This document shows positions 7,614-15,582 of a DNA stretch of 64,000 bases, one piece after another. Made by a program: the position numbers and the translations under genes. The notes beneath the pieces were generated by a model, which ran no database searches, was not told the origin of the DNA, and was given only the letters and a program-made list of their open reading frames with translations. Location of the stretch: the NCBI RefSeq assembly GCF_042726155.1, contig NZ_JBHXHV010000001.1:744001-808000 (forward strand). Direction: 5' to 3'. This DNA is from Leucobacter sp042726155 (GTDB lineage: Bacteria > Actinomycetota > Actinomycetes > Actinomycetales > Microbacteriaceae). Numbering within the stretch: the stretch's first letter is position 1; every line of letters begins with the position of its first letter.

Positions 7614-8801
7614 TCATGCGATCCCGAAAGCGGCTCCCTGCTTTGCCGGCGAGTCCTGGTAGGGCGACCCGCCCGTTACATTGTCCCCCCGATTGGCGTT
7701 CGGGCGCGGTTGGCGCGGCGCATCAGTGCCGTACTTGGTGGTGATCAGGCTCTGGTGGGAGGGAGATTCGGCGACCTCTGGGTCGCGATCCTTCGCTATT
7801 TCTGCCCGCAGTACCGGGAGCACCTCGGAGCCGAACAGGTCGAGCTGCTCAAGCACTGTCTTCGTGGGGAGACCGGCGTGATCGATCAGGAACATCTGGC
7901 GCTGGTAGTCCCCGAAGATCTCGCGGAAGCCGAGGGTCTTGTCGATGACTTCTTGCGGGCTGCCGACGGTCAGCGGAGTCTGGCTCGCGAAGTCTTCCAG
8001 GCGGGGGCCGTGCCCATACACGGGTGCTTCGTTGAAGTACGGGCGGAACTGCGACACAGCGTCCTGCGAGTTCTTCGCCATGAAGGCCTGGCCGCCGAGG
8101 CCAACGACGGCCTGCTTTTGCGTGCCGTGGCCGTAGTGCTCGAAACGCTCGCGGTAGAAGCGCACGAGGCGCAGCGAGTGCTCTGAGGGGGCGAAGATGT
8201 GGTTCGAGAAGAATCCGTCGCCGTAGTACGCCGCCTGTTCGGCGATCTCGGGGGTGCGGATGGACCCGTGCCACACGAACGGGGGCACGTCGTCGAGTGG
8301 ACGCGGCGTGCTCGTAAAGCCCTGCAGCGGCGTGCGGAAGTTGCCCTCGTAATCGACGACGTCCTCGCGCCACAGGCGGTGCAGCAGGTTGTAGTTGTCG
8401 AGCGCGAGCGGCAGGGCCGAACGGATGTCCTTGCCGAACCACGGGTACACCGGCGCGGTGTTGCCGCGGCCGAGCATCAGGTCCATGCGCCCCTTCGCGA
8501 GGTGCTGCAGCATTGCGTACTCTTCGGCGATGCGCACCGGATCGTTCGTGGTGATCAGCGTCGTGCTGGTCGAGAGCTTCAGCGTCTTCGTCAGGGCCGC
8601 GATGTATGCGAGAAAAGTGGTGGGGCTCGACGAGAAGAACGGTGCGTTGTGGTGCTCGCCGACCGCGAAGACGTCGAAGCCGACCTCTTCTGCGTGCACG
8701 GCGATCTCGGCGAGACCCTGAATGCGGGCGGCCTCGCTCGGCGTCTCACCCGACACCGGATCGCGGGTAACGTCGCTGACCGAGAAGATGCCGAATTCCA
8801 T
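7614..8801 (-). CDS. LLM-class flavin-dependent monooxygenase, CE1758 family
   Basis: Luciferase-like (TIM-barrel) flavin-dependent oxidoreductase of 395 residues. Recognisable parts are the N-terminal strand MEFGIFSVSDVTRDP, the AVGEHHN segment, a LSTSTTLITTNDPVRIAEEYA stretch near residue 75, and LMLGRGNTAPVYPW. The start chosen is the ATG preceded by AGGAGAACATC; an in-frame extension of 34 residues upstream lacks a plausible ribosome-binding site and reads through the promoter. It is the first gene of the operon with a MarR regulator and FMN reductase. Substrate unknown. Confidence 0.9.
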   Translation of the reverse strand: MEFGIFSVSDVTRDPVSGETPSEAARIQGLAEIAVHAEEVGFDVFAVGEHHNAPFFSSSPTTFLAYIAALTKTLKLSTSTTLITTNDPVRIAEEYAMLQHLAKGRMDLMLGRGNTAPVYPWFGKDIRSALPLALDNYNLLHRLWREDVVDYEGNFRTPLQGFTSTPRPLDDVPPFVWHGSIRTPEIAEQAAYYGDGFFSNHIFAPSEHSLRLVRFYRERFEHYGHGTQKQAVVGLGGQAFMAKNSQDAVSQFRPYFNEAPVYGHGPRLEDFASQTPLTVGSPQEVIDKTLGFREIFGDYQRQMFLIDHAGLPTKTVLEQLDLFGSEVLPVLRAEIAKDRDPEVAESPSHQSLITTKYGTDAPRQPRPNANRGDNVTGGSPYQDSPAKQGAAFGIA

Positions 8802-8855
8802 GATGTTCTCCTGTGTGTAGCGCGCGGCCCGGTGCGGGTCGCTGCTGAGGTGTTC

Positions 8856-8879
8856 ACTTATATGCGCTTGCATACAAAT
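8856..8879. promoter_or_regulatory. Candidate MarR operator over the -10 of the LLM operon
   Basis: The arms ACTTATATGC and GCATACAAAT are inverted with 8 of 10 matches and a 4-base spacer; the core TATGC/GCATA is perfect. On the reverse strand a TATAAG hexamer (8862-8857) lies inside the palindrome, so a bound regulator would block the LLM-MarR-reductase promoter. The position also lies upstream of the divergent transglycosylase gene. Confidence 0.5.
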
Positions 8880-8922
8880 GTAACACGGGTCCTCCCAAAT
8901 CATTCCCGATATCTTGGGATCA

Positions 8923-9705
8923 ATGTTTCGAGCGCGTCGCAGTCAATTATTCGCCGTCGGAGGCGGCGTGATTGCGGCGCTGCTGGTGGCCGGAGGCGTA
9001 GCGGTCTTCGTGGTCTGCGGGGCGCAGGGCGGCGAGGCTGTGGGAGACGTCGTCGCTGATCCTGCCGGGTCTGCGGCCCCTTCGCATCGCTCGGTTCCCG
9101 GAGCGTCCGGTGCTCCCGGCGCCGTTGACGCGGCTCGGTCAGCACTTCCGGCGGCGGATCCGATTTGGATCGAAAGGGTCGCCGCAGAATCGGGGATCCC
9201 AGAGCGGGCGCTCAGCGCCTACGCAACGGCGGCGCTCACCCTCGCGGAGGAACAGCCGGGTTGTCGTATCGGCTGGAACATGCTCGCCGGTATCGGGCAG
9301 GTTGAGTCAGAGCACGGCAGCATCAACGGTTCGCGCCTGCTCGCGAGCGGCGAGACGACGCCCCGCATTATCGGAGTGCCGCTCGACGGCAGCCAGTTTC
9401 TCGCAACGCCAGACACCGACGACGGAACCATCGACGGCGACACGGAGTGGGACCGCGCGGTTGGGCCGATGCAGTTCATCCCGAGTACCTGGGCGATGTT
9501 CGGTCGGGACGGCAACGGCGACGGCCGCATTGAAATCGACCAGATCGACGACGCGGCACTCTCGGCCGCGACCCTGCTCTGCGACCCGGGCCTCGACCTC
9601 ACTGCCGGCGAACACTGGATCGCGGCACTCGACGGATACAACCCCAGCGTCAGCTACAACAACGAAGTAGCTGACGCCGCGGAGCGCTACGCGGAGTTTG
9701 GGTAG
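8923..9705 (+). CDS. Membrane-anchored lytic murein transglycosylase (SLT/MltB-like)
   Basis: Cell-wall lytic transglycosylase of 260 residues. A membrane helix lies at about residues 8-32 with a short basic N-terminus, then an Ala/Gly/Pro-rich spacer, then the catalytic domain with GIGQVESEHG (Glu as general acid) and AVGPMQFIPSTWAMFG. A DGNGDGRIE stretch after this looks like a calcium-binding EF-hand loop, and DGYNPSVSYNNEV closes the fold. ATG chosen; a TTG three codons upstream is possible. The gene converges with the aminotransferase gene, separated by 23 bases, and is divergent from the LLM operon. Confidence 0.88.
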   Translation: MFRARRSQLFAVGGGVIAALLVAGGVAVFVVCGAQGGEAVGDVVADPAGSAAPSHRSVPGASGAPGAVDAARSALPAADPIWIERVAAESGIPERALSAYATAALTLAEEQPGCRIGWNMLAGIGQVESEHGSINGSRLLASGETTPRIIGVPLDGSQFLATPDTDDGTIDGDTEWDRAVGPMQFIPSTWAMFGRDGNGDGRIEIDQIDDAALSAATLLCDPGLDLTAGEHWIAALDGYNPSVSYNNEVADAAERYAEFG

Positions 9706-9728
9706 CGTGCTCCGGGGGACTCGACCGA

Positions 9729-10931
9729 CTACTCGCTCAGCAGCGCCTGAATGCGGCGCACGCCCTCGACGAGGGCTTCGTCGCCGAGTGCGTAGCTGAA
9801 ACGCAGGTAACCGCTCGGGCCGAAGGCCTCGCCCGGAACCCCCGCGACCTCGGCCTCGGAGAGGATCAGGTCTGCGAGTTCGAGCGACGACGATGGCGTG
9901 ACGCCGCGGTAGGTCTTACCGAGTGCCGCGGTGACGTCGACGTAGGCGTAGAACGCGCCCTCGGGGGTCGGGCAGTGGAAGCCGGGCACCTTGTTGAGTT
10001 CCGCGACGATCAGCTTGCGGCGGCGATCGAAGGCCTGGCGCATCGCCTCGATCGGCTCCTGCGGGCCGGTGAGGGCCGCGAGTGCTGCCCGCTGCGCGAT
10101 GTTGTTGACGTTCGAGGTCAGGTGCGACTGCAGGTTAGAGGCGCCCTTGATGATGTCGGCGGGGCCGACCATCCAGCCAAGTCGCCAGCCGGTCATGGCG
10201 TAGGTCTTCGCGACGCCGTTGACGAGGATCGTCCGATCCTGCAGCGCAGGCACGGCCTCGACGATCGATACGGCGCGGACGCCGTCGTAGGTGAGGTTCT
10301 GGTAAATCTCGTCGGCGATGACCCACAGGCCGTTCGCTTCGGCCCACTCGCCGATTGCCTTCGTTTCCTCTACCGAGTACACAGCCCCGGTCGGGTTCGA
10401 CGGTGACACGAAGAGCAGCACCTTGGTGCGCTCGGTGCGCGCGGCCTCAAGCTGGTCGACGGTGACCTTGTAGTTCTGATCCGCGCCAGCGAACACCTCG
10501 ACGGGCACGCCGTCGGCAAGCTGAATGGCTTCGGGGTAGGTGGTCCAGTACGGCGCCGGCAACAAGACCTCGTCGCCCGCATCGAGCAGCACCTGGAACG
10601 CCTGGTAGACGCCCTGCTTGCCGCCGTTGGTCACGACGACCTGCGACGGTTCGACAGCCCAACCCGAGTCGCGAGCGGTCTTGTCTGCGATCGCGCGCTT
10701 CAGCTCAGGGAGACCAGCGGCCGCTGTATAGCGATAATTCTTCGGGTCGTCGAGGGCTGCGCGGGCGGCGTCGACGATGTGCTCGGGCGTGGCGAAATCA
10801 GGCTCACCTGCCGCGTAGCTAATAACGGGTCGACCCTCGGCCTGCAGGGCCTTCGCCTTGGCATCGACCTTGAGTGTCGCCGACTCGGCGATAGCGGAAA
10901 TCTTCTTTGACAAACGGGAGATGTGGCTCAC
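9729..10931 (-). CDS. PLP-dependent class I aminotransferase (aspartate aminotransferase type)
   Basis: Fold-type I aminotransferase of 400 residues, close to bacterial aspartate aminotransferases. Visible features are AAGEPDFATPEHI (substrate loop, 40-52), PYWTTYPE, SPSNPTGAVYS with the PLP-contacting Asn, DEIYQNLTYDG, and VNGVAKTYAMTGWRLGW, in which K242 should form the Schiff base and R250 binds the cofactor phosphate. C-terminal RFSYAL carries the carboxylate-binding Arg. Monocistronic on the reverse strand; upstream on the other strand is the tRNA-secE-nusG block. Confidence 0.93.
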   Translation of the reverse strand: MSHISRLSKKISAIAESATLKVDAKAKALQAEGRPVISYAAGEPDFATPEHIVDAARAALDDPKNYRYTAAAGLPELKRAIADKTARDSGWAVEPSQVVVTNGGKQGVYQAFQVLLDAGDEVLLPAPYWTTYPEAIQLADGVPVEVFAGADQNYKVTVDQLEAARTERTKVLLFVSPSNPTGAVYSVEETKAIGEWAEANGLWVIADEIYQNLTYDGVRAVSIVEAVPALQDRTILVNGVAKTYAMTGWRLGWMVGPADIIKGASNLQSHLTSNVNNIAQRAALAALTGPQEPIEAMRQAFDRRRKLIVAELNKVPGFHCPTPEGAFYAYVDVTAALGKTYRGVTPSSSLELADLILSEAEVAGVPGEAFGPSGYLRFSYALGDEALVEGVRRIQALLSE

Positions 10932-11015
10932 CCTTCGATCCTAACCCGGGGAGTGCGCGACCGGGGCATACCGATCGGCGCCCGCGCGCGACGCGCCCGG
11001 GCGCACGGCTCCCGG

Positions 11016-11045
11016 TTCGACACGGGCAAGTTGATCCCGTAGAGT
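11016..11045 (+). promoter_or_regulatory. Likely promoter of the tRNA-Trp/secE/nusG unit
   Basis: TTCGAC (-35-like) and TAGAGT (-10-like) are spaced 18 bases apart, about 75 bases before the tRNA. A second possible -35, TTGACT at 11058, has no good -10 at the right distance. Assigned from sequence only. Confidence 0.4.
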
Positions 11046-11118
11046 GTCTGTTGGTAGTTGACTTCTGCCAGAATTTCCTGTGCCTGCCGGGCTCAGAAAT
11101 TCCGGCGGAACACTCCAT

Positions 11119-11191
11119 AGGGCAGTGGCGCAATTGGTAGCGCAGCGGTCTCCAAAACCGCAGGTTGCAGGTTCGAGTCCTGTCTGCCCTG
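11119..11191 (+). tRNA. tRNA-Trp (anticodon CCA)
   Basis: Complete cloverleaf. Acceptor arms AGGGCAG and CTGCCCT pair over seven bases, with G as discriminator. The D arm holds AATTGGTAG, the anticodon stem is GCGGT/ACCGC with loop CTCCAAA (anticodon CCA at 11152-11154), and the T arm has GGTTCGAGTCC. The 3' CCA is not encoded. It is directly upstream of secE, the usual tRNA-Trp-secE-nusG order in actinobacteria. Confidence 0.97.
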
Positions 11192-11245
11192 CAAGTCTCG
11201 TTCGGTGTGCAAGCGCCGAACGGGGGTAACCGAAAGGACACGCGA

Positions 11246-11518
11246 GTGAGCAGCACTGAAGTCGAGGAGAGCGGCGGCGTTGTCGATCGCGCCAAGGCCG
11301 ATCGCGCGGCGAAGCGCAATTGGTTCAGCCGCATCGTCCTGTTCATCCAGCAGGTTATTGCTGAGCTGAAGCGGGTCGTCACTCCGACGCGCAAGGAACT
11401 CATCAACTTCACCATCGTGGTGATCGCATTCGTGCTGGTCATGATGGCGCTGGTGTGGGTGCTTGATCAGTTGTTCAGTGTAGTAACGGTCTTCCTATTC
11501 GGAACGACGCTCGGCTAA
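11246..11518 (+). CDS. secE: Preprotein translocase subunit SecE
   Basis: Small membrane subunit of the Sec translocon, 90 residues. A charged N-terminus leads to the conserved amphipathic helix FIQQVIAELKRVVTPTRKEL and then one membrane helix, INFTIVVIAFVLVMMALVWVL. GTG is chosen as start because it lies after a purine-rich GAAAGGACACG stretch and gives the normal single-helix SecE size; longer readings run into the tRNA. It is followed 47 bases later by nusG. Confidence 0.96.
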   Translation: MSSTEVEESGGVVDRAKADRAAKRNWFSRIVLFIQQVIAELKRVVTPTRKELINFTIVVIAFVLVMMALVWVLDQLFSVVTVFLFGTTLG

Positions 11519-11565
11519 TCAGCCGCCGAACGAACCGACCGCAGAGCAAGGAAAGCAAGTAAGAG

Positions 11566-12378
11566 ATGACGAGCGAGAACAATACTCCCGAGGCAGACCT
11601 CGACGCGGCACTCGACGCACTTGTGCTGTCGGCTGACCCCGATGTGGACGCAGCGGTCGAGGATGCGCTCGATATCGACAGCGTTGAAGAGGCCGAAGCG
11701 GCCGCCAGCGCTATCGTCGATGAAGAGACCGAAGAAGACGCTGAGGGTGACGGCGAATCTGCTGAGGATCCCTACAAGGCGTTCAAGAAAGACCTGCGTC
11801 GCCGGCCAGGCAAGTGGTTCGTGATTCACACCTACGCCGGTTACGAGCGCAAGGTGAAGTCGAACCTGTGGAACCGTCGCGAGACGATGGGCGCAGTTGA
11901 CGACATCTTCGAGATCCAGGTCCCCATGGAAGAGGTCATGGAGGTCAAGAACGGCCAGCGCAAGATGGTGACTCGCGTGCGCATCCCCGGTTACGTGCTC
12001 GTTCGCATGCACCTCAACGAGACCACCTGGTCCGTCGTTCGCCACACGCCGGGTGTCACCGGCTTCGTGGGCAATGCTCACAACCCCGTGCCGCTGCGCA
12101 TCAACGAGGCCTTCGAGATGCTGAAGAGCACCGTCGAGCTCGAGCCGGCCGCGACCGCCAAGGGCAAGGCTGCAGCGAACGCTGCCGCTCAGGGCAACGT
12201 TGAAATCGACTTCGAGGTCGGCGAGACGATCACCATCAAGTCGGGCTCCTTCGAGGGTCTGCCAGGAACGATCAGCGAGATCAACCCCGCGGCTGGCAAG
12301 CTCACCGTGCTGGTGTCGCTCTTCGAGCGCGAGACCCCGGTCGAGCTCAGCTTCGACCAGGTCACCAAGATGGTCTAA
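11566..12378 (+). CDS. nusG: Transcription termination/antitermination factor NusG
   Basis: NusG of 270 residues. An acidic extension of about 70 residues, common in actinobacterial NusG, precedes the NGN domain (KWFVIHTYAGYERKVKSNL), which contacts RNA polymerase. The C-terminal KOW domain (VGETITIKSGSFEGLPGTI, near residues 220-238) recruits Rho or ribosomal protein S10. It is followed by an intrinsic terminator 10 bases after the stop codon. Confidence 0.97.
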   Translation: MTSENNTPEADLDAALDALVLSADPDVDAAVEDALDIDSVEEAEAAASAIVDEETEEDAEGDGESAEDPYKAFKKDLRRRPGKWFVIHTYAGYERKVKSNLWNRRETMGAVDDIFEIQVPMEEVMEVKNGQRKMVTRVRIPGYVLVRMHLNETTWSVVRHTPGVTGFVGNAHNPVPLRINEAFEMLKSTVELEPAATAKGKAAANAAAQGNVEIDFEVGETITIKSGSFEGLPGTISEINPAAGKLTVLVSLFERETPVELSFDQVTKMV

Positions 12379-12388
12379 CGAAACATTC

Positions 12389-12420
12389 GCAAAAAGCCTC
12401 GCTTCGGCGGGGCTTTTTGC
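12389..12420 (+). terminator. Intrinsic terminator after nusG
   Basis: GCAAAAAGCCTCGC and GCGGGGCTTTTTGC form a 14-bp stem with a TTCG tetraloop and a T-run in the 3' arm. It closes the tRNA-secE-nusG unit; the next gene starts about 25 bases downstream. Confidence 0.9.
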
Positions 12421-12445
12421 ATGTGTTCTCGGTTACGGTGAGCAC

Positions 12446-14035
12446 ATGCACACGGGCCAATCAAGGATTCGGATCGGCGCTGCCGCGCTGGGCGTCACCG
12501 CCGCGCTCGCGGTACTCGGAGCGGCCGAACTCGTAGCCGTGTTCGTCAGCCCACGATCCTCTCCGCTGTTCGCGGTTGGTTCGCTCGCGATCGACCTCGC
12601 GCCGAGCTGGGTCAAAGACACGATGATCACGCTGTTCGGCACCGGTGACAAGGTTGCGCTGTTCGTGATTCTCGCGATCGTGCTCCTTGCGCTCGCCGTG
12701 ATTGCGGGATTCGCCGAGGTTGCGCGCCGCGGGCTGGGCATGCTGGTGCTCACAGCGGTATCGGTCGTCGCAGTGGTCGCAATCCTGACAAGAAGCGAGT
12801 CCACACTGGCGTGGGCAATGCCAACGGTGATTGGCACGCTCGTAGGTCTCTGGGTGCTGCTCAACGGCAGGCCCAGGCTGCTCGCGTGGCGGGAAGCGGC
12901 ACGCGCCACCGATGTCGAGACGCCCACCACGGCTGGAACAGTGCACGCCAAGTCCGAGGACGCGCGGCTCGCGCGCCGCAGCTTCCTGATGTTCGCGGGA
13001 ATCACGGCGGTCGCCGCGGTCGTCGTCGGTGTCGGCGCCCGCGTCAAGAACGGCAGCGCGGCTGCGTACACCGCCCTGCGATCCGCGATCACGCTGCCGA
13101 GGCCAGCAATGCCCGCGCCGCCGGTGCCGGGTGGGGCGAGCATCGACGTTGCCGGTATCACGCCATTGATCACCCCCAACGCGGATTTCTATCGCATCGA
13201 CATCGCCCTGCAGGTACCGCAGATTGACCCGTCGACGTGGCAGCTGGAAATCGGCGGAATGGTCGATACTCCCGTCACGCTGACTTACGCGGAGCTTGTG
13301 GCGCTGCCGCTCGAGGAGCACATCACCACGATCGCGTGCGTGTCGAACACTGTGGGTGGCGATCTTATTGGCAATGCGACCTGGCTCGGGTACCCCGTGC
13401 GAGAACTCCTGGCGCGCGCCGGTGTCTCGGACAGCGCCGACATGGTGCTGTCGTCGGGGCCCGACGGATTTACCGCCGGCACGCCCCTCGAGGCGCTCAC
13501 CGATCCAGAGCGAAACGCACTGCTCGCTGTCGGCATGAATGGTGAGCCGCTCCCCGCAGAACACGGGTTCCCGGCGCGATTGATCGTGCCTGGGCTCTAC
13601 GGCTATGTCTCGGCGACGAAGTGGGTCACGAAGCTCGAGGTCACGCGGTTTGCTGATGCCGAGGGGTACTGGACCCCGCGGGGCTGGTCGGAACTCGGGC
13701 CGATCAAGACGGCGTCACGCATCGATGCGCCGCGATCCGGCGCGCAGCTCGACTCTGGTGCGACGACGATAGCGGGGGTCGCCTGGGCGCAGCACACCGG
13801 TGTCGCCCGCGTCGATGTCCAGATAGACGACGGCCCCTGGCAGCGGGCCACGCTCGCGAAGGCGATCTCAGACGACACCTGGGTGCAGTGGACGTTGCCG
13901 TGGGACGCCAAGTCGGGGCGGCACCGTGCACGCGTGCGCGCGACCGATAAGTCGGGGTACACGCAGACCGCGACGGAGGCGCCGCCCGCACCCGATGGCG
14001 CCACGGGGTGGCACACGGTCGACTTCACGGTTTAG
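12446..14035 (+). CDS. Membrane-anchored sulfite-oxidase-like molybdopterin oxidoreductase
   Basis: Protein of 529 residues: four N-terminal membrane helices, a fifth hydrophobic segment preceded by ARRSF (twin-arginine-like), then an extracytoplasmic molybdenum-cofactor domain of the sulfite oxidase family. TTIACVSN carries the Cys expected to coordinate molybdenum, followed by GNATWLGYPVRELL and GFPARLIVPGLYGYVSATKW. The C-terminal part (GVARVDVQIDDGPW) matches the Mo-co oxidoreductase dimerisation domain. The start ATG follows the nusG terminator with GGTGAG as ribosome-binding site. The substrate may be sulfite or an oxidised S or N compound. The gene interrupts the usual nusG-rplK neighbourhood. 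Confidence 0.87.
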   Translation: MHTGQSRIRIGAAALGVTAALAVLGAAELVAVFVSPRSSPLFAVGSLAIDLAPSWVKDTMITLFGTGDKVALFVILAIVLLALAVIAGFAEVARRGLGMLVLTAVSVVAVVAILTRSESTLAWAMPTVIGTLVGLWVLLNGRPRLLAWREAARATDVETPTTAGTVHAKSEDARLARRSFLMFAGITAVAAVVVGVGARVKNGSAAAYTALRSAITLPRPAMPAPPVPGGASIDVAGITPLITPNADFYRIDIALQVPQIDPSTWQLEIGGMVDTPVTLTYAELVALPLEEHITTIACVSNTVGGDLIGNATWLGYPVRELLARAGVSDSADMVLSSGPDGFTAGTPLEALTDPERNALLAVGMNGEPLPAEHGFPARLIVPGLYGYVSATKWVTKLEVTRFADAEGYWTPRGWSELGPIKTASRIDAPRSGAQLDSGATTIAGVAWAQHTGVARVDVQIDDGPWQRATLAKAISDDTWVQWTLPWDAKSGRHRARVRATDKSGYTQTATEAPPAPDGATGWHTVDFTV

Positions 14036-14085
14036 TCGCCAAACAGGCTTCGTCGGCGAACAGTGCGCGATCCGGGATCTTGAGG

Positions 14086-14091
14086 TAGACT
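14086..14091 (+). promoter_or_regulatory. Possible -10 of the rplK-rplA operon
   Basis: TAGACT lies about 124 bases before rplK. No convincing -35 stands at the usual distance. The intervening leader is rich in short inverted repeats and could hold an L1-binding site, as known for L11-L1 operons of other bacteria; this is inference. Confidence 0.3.
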
Positions 14092-14214
14092 TACCTGGTT
14101 TGCGTCTGCGAACGCCTCTGGCGTGTGCGAGCGGAAACACACACCGCATCCGGAACGGCCGGACTCGCGGGAGAGCGCGCACACTCGTGCGTGTTCGAAG
14201 GAAAGGAAACAATC

Positions 14215-14643
14215 ATGGCAAAGGCCAAGAAGGTTACCGGTCTGATCAAGCTTCAGATCAATGCCGGCGCAGCCAACCCGGCGCCCCCCGTGGGACCCGC
14301 CCTGGGTCAGCACGGCGTCAACATCATGGAATTCTGCAAGGCGTACAACGCTGCGACAGAATCCCAGCGCGGCAACGTCGTTCCGGTGGAAATCACCGTC
14401 TACGAGGATCGCTCGTTCACCTTCGTACTGAAGACGCCGCCGGCAGCTGAGCTGCTCAAGAAGGCGGCTGGCGTGCAGAAGGGCTCCGGCACTCCGCACA
14501 CCGTCAAGGTCGCAAAGGTCACCGCCGAGCAGGTTCGCCAGATCGCCGAGCAGAAGCAGGCTGATCTGAACGCGAACGACATCGACGCTGCGGCGAAGAT
14601 CATCGCGGGCACCGCTCGCTCCATGGGCATCACGGTCGAGTAA
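14215..14643 (+). CDS. rplK: 50S ribosomal protein L11
   Basis: Ribosomal protein of 142 residues that binds the GTPase-associated region of 23S rRNA. MAKAKKVTGLIKLQINAGAA, PAPPVGPALGQHGVNIMEFC and the C-terminal RNA-binding KVAKVT...AGTARSMGI are all typical. A GGAAAGGAAAC ribosome-binding region precedes the ATG. rplA follows after 12 bases. Confidence 0.98.
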   Translation: MAKAKKVTGLIKLQINAGAANPAPPVGPALGQHGVNIMEFCKAYNAATESQRGNVVPVEITVYEDRSFTFVLKTPPAAELLKKAAGVQKGSGTPHTVKVAKVTAEQVRQIAEQKQADLNANDIDAAAKIIAGTARSMGITVE

Positions 14644-14655
14644 GGGGCATCGGAC

Positions 14656-15345
14656 ATGGCACAGAAGTCAAAGGCGTACCGCGCCGCTGCCGAGAAGATT
14701 CAGGCAGACAAGTTCTACACTCCCGCCGAGGCAGTCGCCCTGGCGAAGGAGACCGGTTCCACGAAGACTGACTCGACCGTTGAGGTCGCTGTCAAGCTCG
14801 GTGTGGATCCCCGCAAGGCTGACCAGATGGTGCGTGGCACCGTCAGCCTGCCGCACGGCACCGGCAAGACCGCACGCGTTATCGTGTTCGCGGTTGGCGC
14901 TGCTGCTGAGGCTGCAATCGCCGCAGGCGCCGACGAGGTGGGTGGCGACGAGCTGATCGAGAAGGTGGCCGCTGGCTACACCGACTTCGATTCGGCCGTC
15001 TCGACCCCCGAGCTCATGGGCAAGGTTGGTCGCTTGGGTAAGGTGCTTGGCCCCCGTGGCCTCATGCCCAACCCGAAGACCGGCACCGTGACCCCGGATG
15101 CAGCGAAGGCTGTCACCGAGATCAAGGGCGGCAAGATCGAGTTCCGCGTTGACAAGCACTCCAACGTGCACTTCATCGTTGGCAAGGCCTCGTTCACGGC
15201 CGAGCAGCTCGCCGACAACATCAACTCGGTGCTCGACGAGATCTCGCGTCTGAAGCCGTCGTCGGCAAAGGGCAAGTACGTGCAGAAGGGCGCCGTTTCG
15301 ACGACCTTCGGCCCGGGCATCCCGCTCGACGTCTCGGGTCTGTAA
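14656..15345 (+). CDS. rplA: 50S ribosomal protein L1
   Basis: Ribosomal protein of 229 residues that forms the mobile L1 stalk. The conserved DPRKADQMVRG and the signature LGPRGLMPNPKTGTV are present. It ends 15 bases before a strong terminator, so rplK-rplA form a two-gene operon. Confidence 0.98.
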   Translation: MAQKSKAYRAAAEKIQADKFYTPAEAVALAKETGSTKTDSTVEVAVKLGVDPRKADQMVRGTVSLPHGTGKTARVIVFAVGAAAEAAIAAGADEVGGDELIEKVAAGYTDFDSAVSTPELMGKVGRLGKVLGPRGLMPNPKTGTVTPDAAKAVTEIKGGKIEFRVDKHSNVHFIVGKASFTAEQLADNINSVLDEISRLKPSSAKGKYVQKGAVSTTFGPGIPLDVSGL

Positions 15346-15360
15346 CCAGACTCAACTCGT

Positions 15361-15398
15361 CAACAGCCCCCGGTCGCGCTCGCGGTCGGGGGCTGTTG
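15361..15398 (+). terminator. Terminator after rplA
   Basis: The arms CAACAGCCCCC (15361-15371) and GGGGGCTGTTG (15388-15398) are perfectly complementary with a 16-base loop. It lies 15 bases after the rplA stop and separates the ribosomal operon from the kinase operon. Confidence 0.85.
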
Positions 15399-15582
15399 CG
15401 TTGTGAGACTTACTCGTCCACAACGCACTTCCCGTTCGTGTCTGTTACCGATGCTGTGAACAACGCATCAGAGAGCGGCCTCCTCGATTAAGATGTTCAC
15501 GTGACACTCCGTTCTCGAGCCGCCATCGTCGGCGCGCCCCAGTGTGAGGCGCGAGATCCGCGCACCGTGAGGGGAGTAACGC

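Noticed and set aside
12200..12445. Upstream extension of the sulfite-oxidase-like protein into nusG
   Set aside because: It would cross the nusG stop and terminator; ATG at 12446 has its own ribosome-binding site.
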